Below, one piece after another: positions 41,125 through 51,100 of a DNA stretch of 64,000 nucleotides. The translations under genes and the position numbers were made by a program. This DNA comes from Pyrinomonadaceae bacterium. GTDB taxonomy: Bacteria; Acidobacteriota; Blastocatellia; Pyrinomonadales; Pyrinomonadaceae. The DNA lies in contig DASUNM010000027.1 of NCBI GenBank assembly GCA_036277115.1, forward strand, positions 434,001-498,000, in the 5' to 3' direction. Every line of letters begins with the position of its first letter. Within the stretch, counting starts at the first letter, position 1. The notes beneath the pieces were generated by a model that did no database searches, was not told the DNA's origin, and saw only the letters and a program-made list of their open reading frames with translations.

Positions 41125-41883
41125 TCACTGCTTCGTTGCCGTCTCAGTTCCCGTCTTATCGCTGCCGTAACCGCCCCACACGCCGTCGAGGGTTCCATCC
41201 GGCTTGATTTCATAAGCGACAAATCCGCAGCGCGCGCCGCCGATGCCAACCGCCACGTGGTTGCCACGTTTAATGCCGACGCCATCCGTGTTGTTGCTCC
41301 AGACGAAGCGATAAAGATTGCCGGCCGGCTCGACGGTGAGTTTCGATTTATAGCTTGTGCCGTTCGGGTTCTTGCCGGCGGCGTCGTAGTCGGCGGCCAG
41401 CTCGGAACCGCTGACGCGCGTCGCATCTTCGTTGCCCGCTTCATCGACGCCCCAATACCCCCAGCGTCCCGCGAGCGAACCATCGTTCCGAATCAGGTAA
41501 TCGATGACCCCGCAACCTTTGCCGTTTGCGCCGGCGGCGAAAGCCACGGCCACCACATCGCCGTTGACGACGCCGACGCCGTCATACTGAGAGCCCGCGT
41601 TCCAGCGAAACTGATAGACATCGCCATGCGGAATTATTTCCAGCGTGCCGCGATAGGGTGCGCTATTCGGATTCGTGCCGGTGACGTTGTACTTGCCGGC
41701 GATGTTTGCCGTTGTCGCCGGCGCCGTCGTGTCAGAGGAAGAAGATGTTACCGTCGAGCTATTCGTGCTCGAGTTCGTCGGTTGATTAGTACTGGTCGAG
41801 TTGCTGGTTGACTTGCACGCGATGACACAGACGACGAGCAAGATGAGCGCAATACCGGCGTAGATCGATGAGCGAACTTTCAT
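41125..41883 (-). CDS. Lipoprotein with an internally duplicated domain
   Basis: From the ATG at 41883 the protein has 252 residues; a longer frame to 41985 lacks support. A lipoprotein signal (MKVRSSIYAGIALILLVVCVIAC) is followed by a Ser/Thr/Asn-rich linker and two copies of an about 90-residue domain: GKYNVTGTNPNSAPYRGTLEI...GVIDYLIRNDGSLAGRWGYWG and YDAAGKNPNGTSYKSKLTVE...FVAYEIKPDGTLDGVWGGYG. Each copy has a Y-x-G-x-N-P-N-x-x-x-Y start and a G(R/V)WG end. I do not recognise the domain. Its stop is adjacent to repeat copy 4. Confidence 0.78.
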   Translation of the reverse strand: MKVRSSIYAGIALILLVVCVIACKSTSNSTSTNQPTNSSTNSSTVTSSSSDTTAPATTANIAGKYNVTGTNPNSAPYRGTLEIIPHGDVYQFRWNAGSQYDGVGVVNGDVVAVAFAAGANGKGCGVIDYLIRNDGSLAGRWGYWGVDEAGNEDATRVSGSELAADYDAAGKNPNGTSYKSKLTVEPAGNLYRFVWSNNTDGVGIKRGNHVAVGIGGARCGFVAYEIKPDGTLDGVWGGYGSDKTGTETATKQ

Positions 41884-41941
41884 GTCGGAACTCCTGATGC
41901 TGGATGCAAAGGCGCGCCTATTTACACCGTTAATCTGTTTC

Positions 41942-41969
41942 TTGTCAATGAAAACACCAGTGCTATAGT
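41942..41969 (+). promoter_or_regulatory. Sigma-70-type promoter of hyuA
   Basis: TTGTCA (41942-41947), a 16-nt spacer and TATAGT (41964-41969), each one base from consensus. The -10 box ends 18 nt before the ATG at 41988. Confidence 0.6.
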
Positions 41970-41987
41970 GGCTGTCCTTCATCACGG

Positions 41988-44078
41988 ATGGTCAGGAAAC
42001 ATCGCCAAACAGCGGAAACATCTTTTCGTGTCGGCGTCGATACCGGCGGCACGTTTACGGATTTCGTTTACGCAGTGGACGGCGAAATTCACGTCTTTAA
42101 AGTTGCATCGACGCCAGACGATCCTTCACGCGCCATTACTGAAGGGTTGCGGAAAATCATCGAAGAGCATTCCGCGCCGGTCGCCGTAATTGAAGTCATT
42201 CACGGGACTACCGTCGGAACCAACGCGCTGCTTCAGCGGCGCGGCGCGCGCGTGGCGTTGGTGACGACGTCGGGCTTTGAAGATGTCATCGAAATCGGCC
42301 GCCAGGCTCGACCTGAACTTTATAACTTGAACGCCATCAAGCCGCCGCCGCTCGTCGCCGGCGATTTGCGATTTGGCGTTTCCGAACGCGTCGCGGCGTC
42401 GGGCGAAGTAATTGAGCCGCTCACGGATGGCGACGTGGCGGGCTTGCTGCGGCGCGTCCGCAAAGGCAAACCCGAATCGATCGCAATCTCTTTGCTGTTT
42501 TCGTTCGCCCACGTCGAGCATGAACGGCGAATTCTGCAAACGCTGAGTGAGTTGAACGTCCCGCTCTCGGTCTCTCATCAAATTCTGCCTGAGTATCGTG
42601 AATACGAACGCACATCGACGGTTTGCGTAAATGCGTACTTGCAACCATTAATGGGGAAATATCTTCGACGCTTAAGCGAATCCGCCGCAGTAAATGCGCT
42701 CGTCCAATCAGAGGATCCGAGTCCAAAGACCAAAGTACAAAGACCGTCTCTTTCCTTGCGCGTCATGCAATCGTCCGGTGGCAGCATCTCGGCGGAAGCT
42801 GCAGCGCACGAACCGGTGCGCACCGTCTTGTCCGGCCCCGCGGGCGGCGTGGTGGGCGCGTTGCGTGTGGCGCAAGCTGCGCGGATTGAAAAAATCATCA
42901 CGTTTGATATGGGTGGCACCTCCACTGATGTCGCGCTCTGTGATCGCGACGGGATGCGGCTCACGAACGAAGCGATCGTCGCCGGCGTGCCGGTCGCTGT
43001 GCCGATGATGGATATTCACACCGTCGGCGCCGGCGGTGGATCGATTGCGCGTGTGGACGAAGGCGGAAGTTTGCGCGTCGGTCCGGAATCGGCGGGCGCG
43101 GATCCCGGACCGGCCTCTTACGGCAGATCGTTTTTGCCGACAGTCACCGACGCCCACGTCGTGCTGGGCCACTTTCCAAACGCTTCGTTACTGGGCGGTG
43201 AGTTCCAGCTGGACAACAAACGGGCGCGCCAAGCGCTCGAGAGCTTAGCCGCGGGTTTGAGCACAGCCGCGCAACGAAAAGTAAGCGCCGTCGAAGCGGC
43301 GCAAGGCGTGCTGGATGTAGTCAACACAAACATGGAACGCGCGCTGCGACACATTTCGGTTGAGCGCGGACATGATCCCCGCGCATTCACCCTGGTTCCC
43401 TTTGGCGGCGCGGGCGGATTGCATGCCGTCGAGCTGGCGCGAGCGTTGCAGATTCCGCGGGTGCTGCTGCCGTTCGCTCCCGGTGCGCTCTCAGCGATAG
43501 GGGTCCTGGCGGCCGACGTGGTGAAAGAGCAAAGCCGCACAGTGATGTGGGAAGCCGGCCCGGACGTCACCCGGAAACTCGATCGCGTGTTCCGCGAACT
43601 GGAAGCCGAAGCGCGCTCCGTGCTTAAAAGCGAAGGCTATCCTGAACCCAAACAACGCCACGAACGCTCGCTGGCCGCGCGGTACAAAGGACAGTCATTT
43701 GAACTTCAGATCAAACAGACGAGTGGCAGTATCGCCGCAGCTTTTCATCGGGTGCATCGCGCCCGGTATGGTTATGCGCAGGTAAAGAATGTCGTGGAAA
43801 TTGTCAGTGCGCGGGTTCGTTCGATCGGCGTCGTCGAGAAATTGAAGACACAACGCGCAAGAGTCGCGGCGAACGCGGTCGCGACACCGCACGATACGGT
43901 CGAGACCTATTTCGGACGAAAGAAGGTTGGGGCCGCACTGTATCAACGCGAGAAGCTTTCGGCGGGTGCGCGTTTACACGTGCCGTGTATTGTGGCCGAG
44001 TATTCGGCGACGACATTGGTGCCAGACGGTTGCGGCGCCGGCATTGATGCTGGCGGGAATGTGATTGTGAAGGTGTGA
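41988..44078 (+). CDS. hyuA: Hydantoinase/oxoprolinase subunit A family protein
   Basis: A 696-residue ATP-dependent amidohydrolase subunit of the N-methylhydantoinase/5-oxoprolinase type. Hydant_A N-terminal region FRVGVDTGGTFTDFVYAVDG, HGTTVGTNALLQRRGARVALVTT, and a large hydantoinase domain with the actin-like phosphate motif KIITFDMGGTSTDVALCD (about residues 302-319) and GAGGGSIARVDEGGSLRVGPESAGADPGP. The C-terminal acetone-carboxylase-like domain follows (FGGAGGLHAVELARAL). A short insert (QSEDPSPKTKVQRPSL, near 240-255) is encoded by a GTCCAAAGACC-type repeat. It pairs with the downstream hyuB, 104 nt away across repeat copy 5. The specific substrate is unknown. Confidence 0.92.
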   Translation: MVRKHRQTAETSFRVGVDTGGTFTDFVYAVDGEIHVFKVASTPDDPSRAITEGLRKIIEEHSAPVAVIEVIHGTTVGTNALLQRRGARVALVTTSGFEDVIEIGRQARPELYNLNAIKPPPLVAGDLRFGVSERVAASGEVIEPLTDGDVAGLLRRVRKGKPESIAISLLFSFAHVEHERRILQTLSELNVPLSVSHQILPEYREYERTSTVCVNAYLQPLMGKYLRRLSESAAVNALVQSEDPSPKTKVQRPSLSLRVMQSSGGSISAEAAAHEPVRTVLSGPAGGVVGALRVAQAARIEKIITFDMGGTSTDVALCDRDGMRLTNEAIVAGVPVAVPMMDIHTVGAGGGSIARVDEGGSLRVGPESAGADPGPASYGRSFLPTVTDAHVVLGHFPNASLLGGEFQLDNKRARQALESLAAGLSTAAQRKVSAVEAAQGVLDVVNTNMERALRHISVERGHDPRAFTLVPFGGAGGLHAVELARALQIPRVLLPFAPGALSAIGVLAADVVKEQSRTVMWEAGPDVTRKLDRVFRELEAEARSVLKSEGYPEPKQRHERSLAARYKGQSFELQIKQTSGSIAAAFHRVHRARYGYAQVKNVVEIVSARVRSIGVVEKLKTQRARVAANAVATPHDTVETYFGRKKVGAALYQREKLSAGARLHVPCIVAEYSATTLVPDGCGAGIDAGGNVIVKV
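42711..42747. repeat. Repeat words inserted in frame in hyuA
   Basis: GAGTCCAAAGACCAAAGTACAAAG-type words resemble the repeat at 23498-23577. They encode a polar segment in a region where the family has a loop. Confidence 0.6.
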
Positions 44079-44079
44079 G

Positions 44080-44161
44080 GTCAATACCACCCGCGTAAGC
44101 GGGTGAGTTAAAGAGATTACGTTGAAACTCGGACCCACCCGCCGACGCAGGTGGTACTGAC
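44080..44161. repeat. REP-like palindromic repeat, copy 5
   Basis: GTCAATACCACCCGCGTAAG at the left and GCAGGTGGTACTGAC at the right are inverse ends of the same family, lying between hyuA and hyuB. The left end begins 2 nt after the hyuA stop codon. Confidence 0.75.
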
Positions 44162-44182
44162 CGCATCGAGCACGAAACCTTG

Positions 44183-45790
44183 ATGACCAATAAATTCGAT
44201 CCTACAACGCTCGAAATCTACCGCGCGCTCTACACGTCCGTCGCGGAAGAGATGGGCACGGCGCTGCGGCGGACTGCGTTCTCTCCGAACATTAAAGAGC
44301 GGCGCGACTACTCGTGCGCCGTGTTCGACTCGGCAGGTCGCGTCATCGCGCAGGGTGATCACATGCCGGTGCATCTCGGCTCAATGCCTATGGCGGTGGC
44401 CGCGGCTTTGCGCGAAGTCGAAATCGGACCCGGAGATGTTGTCGCCGTCAACGATCCGTTCGCCGGCGGCACACACTTGCCGGACGTTACCCTGGTCGCG
44501 TCAGTGGTCAGTAGTCAGTCGTCAGTTGTAAAAAGAAAACGGACAACGGACGACGGAAAACGGACCCTCTTCTACGTTGCTAATCGCGCACATCATGCAG
44601 ACATCGGCGGGGCGACACCCGGCTCGATGGGAATCGCCACAGACGTCTACGGGGAAGGCGTGCGGATTCCGCCCATTCGAATCATGCGCGCCGGCGAAGT
44701 CGTCGAGGACGTGATGAAGCTAATTCTCACGAACGTCCGCGGCAGCGATGAACGGCGCGCAGACTTCGAAGCTCAAATCGGATCGTTGAAAACCGGCGAA
44801 ATGCGACTGCTGGAGATTGTTGAGCGGCGCGGTGAGAAAGAAGCGCGCGCCTACGCGCAACACTTGATCTCGTATTCCGCACGAATGATGCGAGCGACGC
44901 TTGCCGCAATTCCCAACGGAACTTACGAAGCGGAGGACGCTTTGGATGATGATGGCATCAGCAACGACGAGATTCCGATCCGGGTTCGCATTACGATTAA
45001 AGACGAACACGCGACAGTAGATTTCACCGGCAGCAGTCCCCAGGTCGCCGGCGCAATCAATGCTGTAGAAGCGATTACCGTCTCGGCAGTGTCATATTGT
45101 TTTCGTTGTCTGGTTGGGGGCGACGTACCGGCGAGTGCCGGATTAATCGAGCCAATCGATGTCATCGCGCCAAAAGGAACGGTCGTCAACGCGCTGCCGC
45201 CTTCGTCGGTTGCCGGCGGCAATGTCGAAACATCGCAACGGATCGTCGATGTCGTTTTTAAAGCTCTTTCGCAAGCTCTACCTGATCGGATTCCCGCCGC
45301 CAGCCAGGGCACGATGAACAATCTGACGATTGGCGGCATCGATCCGCGCACCGGCCGAGAGTTTTCCTACTACGAAACAGTTGCCGGCGGCATGGGCGCG
45401 CGTCCCACGCTCGACGGAATGAACGCGACCCACACGCACATGACGAACAGCCTCAACACACCGGCTGAAGCGCTTGAGTACGCTTACCCGCTGCGCATTC
45501 GTGAATATCGCATTCGCAAAAATTCGGGTGGCAAAGGAAAGTTCAAAGGCGGCGACGGCGCCATTCGTGAAATTGAAACGCTTGCGCCCGTCAGCGTCGC
45601 GCTGCTCGCGGATCGGCGCAAGCTTGCGCCTTATGGATTGGAGAACGGCGGCGACGGCGAGCGCGGCCGAGCTTTTATCATTCGCCGCGACGGCCGCCGC
45701 GAAGAATTAACTTCAAAAGGAGGCTGGCATCTTGAAATCGGCGATCGGGTGCGCATCGAAACACCAGGTGGTGGCGGATACGGAAAGTAA
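44183..45790 (+). CDS. hyuB: Hydantoinase/oxoprolinase subunit B family protein
   Basis: A 535-residue protein from the ATG at 44183. HydB domain: [74 protein letters not shown] and [12 protein letters not shown] in the first third, and later [14 protein letters not shown], [24 protein letters not shown]. It forms the amidohydrolase complex with HyuA. Residues about 107-128 are a non-family insert, [17 protein letters not shown], encoded by repeat words. The C-terminus ([15 protein letters not shown]) is that of the family. Confidence 0.93.
   Translation: MTNKFDPTTLEIYRALYTSVAEEMGTALRRTAFSPNIKERRDYSCAVFDSAGRVIAQGDHMPVHLGSMPMAVAAALREVEIGPGDVVAVNDPFAGGTHLPDVTLVASVVSSQSSVVKRKRTTDDGKRTLFYVANRAHHADIGGATPGSMGIATDVYGEGVRIPPIRIMRAGEVVEDVMKLILTNVRGSDERRADFEAQIGSLKTGEMRLLEIVERRGEKEARAYAQHLISYSARMMRATLAAIPNGTYEAEDALDDDGISNDEIPIRVRITIKDEHATVDFTGSSPQVAGAINAVEAITVSAVSYCFRCLVGGDVPASAGLIEPIDVIAPKGTVVNALPPSSVAGGNVETSQRIVDVVFKALSQALPDRIPAASQGTMNNLTIGGIDPRTGREFSYYETVAGGMGARPTLDGMNATHTHMTNSLNTPAEALEYAYPLRIREYRIRKNSGGKGKFKGGDGAIREIETLAPVSVALLADRRKLAPYGLENGGDGERGRAFIIRRDGRREELTSKGGWHLEIGDRVRIETPGGGGYGK
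44501..44565. repeat. Repeat words inserted in frame in hyuB
   Basis: TCAGTGGTCAGTAGTCAGTC and CGGACAACGGACGACGGAAA are tandem-like words of the kind seen between genes elsewhere in this window. They keep the frame and sit between the TLVAS strand and [14 protein letters not shown]. Confidence 0.75.
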
Positions 45791-45851
45791 CCTGTGGATT
45801 GTGCTAGACTGCGTCGGTTTTCAAGACAAGTTTATCCGAGATACGACTTTA

Positions 45852-46502
45852 ATGAGTGCCACCGCAAAAATGATTCGCACGCTTGAACCCGAAGAAAACG
45901 AAGTCCCCGCCCGCAGAGAACATCGCGCTGCTTCGCACGCCGGATGGGTCGAAGTGATTGCCGGCTCGATGTTTTCCGGCAAGTCGGAAGAACTAATTCG
46001 TCGCTTGCGTCGCGCAAAGATCGCCCGGCAAAAGGTGCAGGTGTTCAAGCCTGAAATCGATTCGCGCTTTTCGGAAAACCATATCGTCTCGCACTCGGAA
46101 ATGCGGCACGAATCTTCGAACGTGCGCACGGCGGCCGAGATTCGCGCGCTGGTGCAGCCGGAAACTGAAGTTGTGGGAATCGATGAAGCTCAATTCTTCG
46201 ACAACGAGCTAATTGCGGTGGCCAATGAATTGGCGGGACGTGGGATGCGCGTAATCGTGGCCGGACTTGATACCGATTACACCGCCAAGCCCTGGGAGCC
46301 GATGCCGCAAATGCTGGCAATCGCCGAATACATCACTAAGACGCACGCGATCTGCATGAGATGCGGTCAGCCCGCAAACTACACGCAAAGAACTGTTCAA
46401 TCTGAAGAGCGAGTCGCCGTCGGCGGCGCCGACATGTACGAAGCACGCTGCCGTGCTTGTTTCAAACCACATGCCGACGCCCCGACAGTCCACGAGGGGT
46501 GA
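45852..46502 (+). CDS. tdk: Thymidine kinase (class II, TK1-like)
   Basis: The ATG at 45852 gives 216 residues; the frame upstream overlaps hyuB. It phosphorylates thymidine with ATP (pyrimidine salvage). P-loop [19 protein letters not shown] begins near residue 38; [10 protein letters not shown] near 107-116 has the catalytic Glu; and the lid Zn site is [13 protein letters not shown] plus CRAC near the end. A 20-residue extra N-terminus precedes the usual start. It lies 61 nt after hyuB on the same strand. Confidence 0.94.
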   Translation: MSATAKMIRTLEPEENEVPARREHRAASHAGWVEVIAGSMFSGKSEELIRRLRRAKIARQKVQVFKPEIDSRFSENHIVSHSEMRHESSNVRTAAEIRALVQPETEVVGIDEAQFFDNELIAVANELAGRGMRVIVAGLDTDYTAKPWEPMPQMLAIAEYITKTHAICMRCGQPANYTQRTVQSEERVAVGGADMYEARCRACFKPHADAPTVHEG

Positions 46503-46514
46503 GGGAAAGTTGCG

Positions 46515-46561
46515 GCAGCCCAAGTGGGAGGAAGTATTGGGTTCGGTTACTGTTGGGCTGC
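46515..46561. repeat. Hairpin between tdk and the convergent anti-sigma gene
   Basis: GCAGCCCAA (46515-46523) pairs with TTGGGCTGC (46553-46561). There is no T-tract on either side, so termination would not be of the classical type. Confidence 0.5.
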
Positions 46562-46624
46562 TCTAACTGGATATGCATCGTGGCGACAAAACATTTCACG
46601 TCGCGTCTGACGCAAGGGAAAAGT

Positions 46625-47449
46625 TTAGGGATTTTGAATTCTGAAGGAATAGCTGGCGACGATCTCACGGTTGCCATCCGGATTCACGCCACCTAGTTTG
46701 ACTCGATAGTCGCCGGCAGGCACCAGGCGCGCGGGTACATCCAACACAACTGCAGGCTGTCCATTGTCTACTTCTTTCGGGAGATTACTCCTTGAAGTTA
46801 GAGTCCGGCCCCCAGCGTCAAGCGTGGCTTCGTACGAGTTGTGGCGTAGTTGATCCAGCAGAAGGCGTAAACGTAAGGTGTCAGTGTCAGCCGGAACGGT
46901 AACAGGTTTGCTCTCGTCACCGGCGTCACGGCTGAGGCCCGATGTGAGCACGACGGAATGCACGCGACCCGGATCACGCAGACCTGAATTCAAGTTGCGC
47001 CATCCGAGCCAGGTAACTCCTACAACCACCAGAACGAGGGCGGCCGTCAGGGCATAGCCGTAAATTGGATTTCGAATCGGCAGGAAACCGAACCAACGCG
47101 ACGAGGGACGGCTGATTTTCGTAGGTGGCTCTTCCGCGACGCGCTCGTCTGTGGCGAGCTGATATTTCGGACCTTCAGCGGTCACATATTTCGTGAAGGT
47201 TCGCGCAAAGCGTAGTTTTTCCTGATGTTCGGGAGCAGCCAGGAAGTGCGATTCAAAACTTTCACGCTCTCGCGCCGAGAGTCCCTCATGAAGATACTCG
47301 TCAATCAACTCGTCCTCAATCATGACAAGTTCCTCGTAGACGGTATCGCTCGCTAGCAGCCGCTCTTCAAACTGAGTCTGCTGCTCACCCACCAGATCGC
47401 CGAGCAGATAGTCACGAATTGTTTGCCGTTGTGTTTCGTTTGTTTCCAA
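46625..47449 (-). CDS. Single-pass membrane anti-sigma-like protein (no zinc-finger cysteines)
   Basis: A 274-residue protein. The N-terminal domain (residues 1-90, RDYLLGDLVGEQQTQFEERLL, ELIDEYLHEGLSARERESFES) is helical and acidic, like anti-sigma N-domains but without the HxxxCxxC zinc site. One membrane helix at about 130-150 (YGYALTAALVLVVVGVTWLG), then a periplasmic beta-sandwich-like domain (LRLRLLLDQL, YEATLDAGG, VPAGDYRVKLGG). It follows the ECF sigma gene (58 nt) in the same operon. The encoded arrangement (cytosolic sigma-binding, single helix, extracytoplasmic sensor) is typical of regulated-proteolysis anti-sigma factors. A homologue is encoded at 59197-60075. The sigma binding itself is an inference. 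Confidence 0.78.
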   Translation of the reverse strand: METNETQRQTIRDYLLGDLVGEQQTQFEERLLASDTVYEELVMIEDELIDEYLHEGLSARERESFESHFLAAPEHQEKLRFARTFTKYVTAEGPKYQLATDERVAEEPPTKISRPSSRWFGFLPIRNPIYGYALTAALVLVVVGVTWLGWRNLNSGLRDPGRVHSVVLTSGLSRDAGDESKPVTVPADTDTLRLRLLLDQLRHNSYEATLDAGGRTLTSRSNLPKEVDNGQPAVVLDVPARLVPAGDYRVKLGGVNPDGNREIVASYSFRIQNP

Positions 47450-47507
47450 TTTCCTGAACCCCGCCGCGATAATCTCTAACCTGAATGATTTTTTCCTGCT
47501 TAGTATT

Positions 47508-48062
47508 TCAGGCCGCAGATTCCTGCACGCATTCTTTTACGCACTGCTGGAGCGCCGCGCGGATGCGATGGGCCCGAATTCTCAAGGCGTTCGCGGCAAT
47601 TCCCAGCCGGGCTGCCAATAATTTGCGATGTTCGATTTTCGCGTGCTTTTCTTCCTGATAGTAGGATAAAACCAGCCCTCGATGTTCGGGAGGCAGTTTC
47701 GCGACACAGCGATCGAGACACGCATACTCTAGTTCAGCTTGCTCATGATCGGTCGTCGCGACGGGCAACGGCGGAACCGGCTTTCGCCGCATATACTCGA
47801 GATGTATTTTGTTTGCAACGCCATAAAAATAACGAGCCGGCTCGCCGGTGTACGAAGCCTGAATTTCGGGAAGTTTACTCGTGACCCGGTTGATCGTTTC
47901 GTCGGCCAGGTCTTCGGCTTCAGAACAGCCGCGACAAGCGAAGATCTTGATGAGTCGGAGGCGAACAGTCTCGTACTTCAGCGCGGCCCCTTCGCGATCT
48001 GGATCAAGCCAGGCGAGTAAAGCCTCGAAAGACTCCCGAGTTAGAACCCAATCTTTCTTCAT
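47508..48062 (-). CDS. ECF-type RNA polymerase sigma factor
   Basis: A 184-residue sigma-70-family protein. Region 2 lies around AEDLADETINRVTSKLPEIQ (residues about 51-70) with YFYGVANKIHLEYMRRK nearby, and region 4 around LPPEHRGLVLSYYQEEKHAKIEHRKLLAARLGIAANALRIRAHRIRAAL with its helix-turn-helix. Five or more Cys occur (FACRGC, CLDRC, QQCVKEC), unusual for a sigma factor. The paralogue at 58628-59194 shares RGC, CLDRC and a C-terminal C-x3-C. It is preceded by the CHAT gene (43 nt) and followed by the membrane anti-sigma candidate, so all four genes likely form one operon. Confidence 0.88.
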   Translation of the reverse strand: MKKDWVLTRESFEALLAWLDPDREGAALKYETVRLRLIKIFACRGCSEAEDLADETINRVTSKLPEIQASYTGEPARYFYGVANKIHLEYMRRKPVPPLPVATTDHEQAELEYACLDRCVAKLPPEHRGLVLSYYQEEKHAKIEHRKLLAARLGIAANALRIRAHRIRAALQQCVKECVQESAA

Positions 48063-48105
48063 GAGGTTAGCGCAGCTTGAGTAAAACTGAGCGGCGCTAT
48101 TCTAC

Positions 48106-51100
48106 CTAAAGAAGACTCTTTCGTCTCCACTTCAGGGCCAGGCAACAGGCGAGGAAAAGAGCACTTAGCAGGCCGGCCGTGGTCACCGACCAATCAGAGG
48201 AAGACCGACTAGCGGATGCGAAACTCACTTTTTGATCGTATTGTCCCTGGATTATGAAGCCGGCCCAATAGTACGGTGCCCGCCAACGGCTTTGGTGCCA
48301 CATTCCAATCTGGGCTCCGCGCAGAGCAGCCGCAGGCGTGAGACCCTGCTTGAACATGCCTTCATAAAAACGTCTCATGAGTTCTGCGGTGGCGTCATCG
48401 TCAACTTTCCAGAGTGAAGCTGTCACCCCACCTGCGCCCGCGTACATGAACCCGCGCGTCAGCCCAATCAACCCTTCACCGTCGACTTCCTTCCCCAAGC
48501 CGGTATTACAACCGCTCAAGACGACCAGTTGCACTGGCAACCTGAGACTGTAAATGTCGTGCAGGCGCAGATAGCCTTCCTGGGCTCGGCCTTTTTGATC
48601 GACCAGCGAAAGCACGATGCCGGATCGCTCAGGATGTTTATCGTCTACGTAAGCGTGAGTCGCAAAATGCACAATCCCGAACTGATCGAGTCGCGAGCCT
48701 GTCAGCGTCGCGCGACTCGCGTTAAAGTCAACCGCCTCGAATCCTGTGTGCCACGGCACGATGTTCATAATCGCTTTCGCCTCGTCGCGAGAAGCCAATA
48801 GTCGAGGAACGTATTTCTCATCCAGTTGGCCAACGTCTCGAACCACTGCGGATAATTGCTGGGCCCCTAACGTGGTTGGGGGCGCGGCACTCGATCCCGG
48901 AGCCGTCACTCGCGAGTCACCGGGTTCAAACACCGGATCGGCGAGAATGGCAACGCTGCCGGGCGCGGAACTTGGTTTTCGAGTGTTCGAGACGAATGCC
49001 AGAATCGAAGCTGAAGGTTGGTTCACAATCTCGTGATCCAACACCAGCGGTCTCGCGTCCTCCGTAGCCCCGGCCGTAGTGGGCGAGCGGGTGAGGAATT
49101 GAAATGGAATGTACTGCAAGGCGCCGTCGGCCACAATCATCAGCCGCTTTTTGGAGAGCTTATCGGTCACTGGTCCCAATAACATCTGGCTCAACTTTGC
49201 AGTGACGGCCGGCAGCTCGGCGTCGGCTAGCTTTACGCGCGCCGTAAGTTGGGTAAAAGTCTCTCCGCGTTTGGGTTGGCGGGCAGTCAGCAATTCGTAA
49301 AAATGACGCGCGGCGCTCTCGATGTCTGCTCGCGGGGGAAGTTCATAGGCGAAAAACTCTGAGCCGGTCACAGCCCAAAGGTAGCTTCTATCTTTTCCCA
49401 GGCTGTACTCAAGCAAGAGGGTTTCGCCGTCAGCCAGCACCTGCTGCTGAATTTGCGACAGCTTCAAGCCAATTGGCGCCGTGATCTGCTCGAAAGCCGG
49501 GTATCGCTGCCCGATCTTTATCCTCAATTGTTTGTAATCAGATTCCAATTGCGACAGCTCTCGCTCCAGCCTTTCGAGTTCTTCCTTTTTGTACGAGGTG
49601 CCGAGCAACGTTACCCGTGCATCCTCCTTGGCGCGCAGCGATTGACGCAACAGCAACTCCTCTTGACCTAGTTCCTGGTCTAATCCGCCAATAAGGTCCG
49701 CACGGGTCGCGCGCAGCAGCTCGGTGAGTGAACGCGCGCGCGCTAACTCACTAGTTTCAAAGGCGCGAACGTCGAGCGCCTGACCCGGAGCTGCGCGATG
49801 CATTCGCATTAGACAGTCAACGTATCCATCGTAGCGGTTCTGGACTTTGGCTGAGAGTGCGGTCGTCAGGTCGCGGCTCGTCGAGACGCGGCGTACGTTT
49901 TCGGTGACACTAATCGACTGATTCAGGTAAGCCTCTGCCTTCTCCAGATTGTTTTGCCGCAACTCCAAATTCCCGAGTGCATAAAGCGTTGCGGATTCAT
50001 TGACTCGATCGAAAAGAGCGCGAAAACTCTCGAGCGATGTTAGGTAGTGCTCTCGAGCCGTATCGACTTGGCCTTGACGTTCGTAGAGTCCGCCAATCAG
50101 AACACGCGTTCGTGCGAGTTCCATTGGATTCCTGGCTCTCGTGAAGCCGATCAGGGCGGACTTAAAATGATTGAGGGCGGCCGGGTCGTTTAGAGCATCG
50201 TACGTTCGTCCCAGAAAGTCATCGCATAAAGCCACTTCGACTGTGTCGCGGCGATCCATAGCTTCGGAGCGAGCCGTCAAGAAATTTTCGAGCGCTGACT
50301 GGTAGTCACCTGAGAAGTACTGCGCCCTGCCGATGTGCCACTTAGTCGCGGTCTCTGCACGTCCGTTTTTTGAGGATGCGTAGTGTTCCAGCGCTTCGCG
50401 AAATTTGCCGAGCGCAATCTCCGGCAGGCCGCTTTCCAGGAACGCTTCACCCACGCCCGAGGCAATCTGTCCCATTTTGAAAGGTTCAGATTTTTCATCG
50501 ACCATCGACCGCGCCTGCGCGAAGTAGTCGAGCGCGTTTTGCCAGGCGCCTTTCCGCGTTTCAATGTATCCAGAGTAAATGAGAATTACGGTTTGACGCT
50601 CGACTGAATTCAGCTCGCGATAAAGATCTAAGGCTGCATTCAAACTGGTGCTGGACTCCACCAGATTGTTTCGCACCATGTGAAACTTGCCAATCGTCAT
50701 GTAGGCTTGGGCCGTACCACGTTTGCTATTTATTTGCCGCCACAGCTCGAGCGACTCTTGCGCACTCTCCAGGGCTTTCAGATGGTCTCGGGGATCTTCG
50801 CAATCGCTACGGACCCAGAGAGCTTCCGCCCGGCCCGCAACATAATTGTTCTGTTGGCTGAGTTCTACGGCCTGCTCAAGAATGGGTTCGGCCAGGTCGC
50901 ATTTGCTTAGGTGCTCGTAGCTGGAAGCGAGGCCATTGAGATTATCGACGTGCGTCTTTGGGTCGGGTTGACCTTCAAGCAGTCGCAGCGCTTCTTTGAA
51001 GGAGAGGACCGCCTCGGGGAGCGCAAACATGCGAATCTGAAAACGGCCCACACGGTTTAGCGTGCGGGCCGCCTGGACATGATTGCCGGATACTCGCAGC

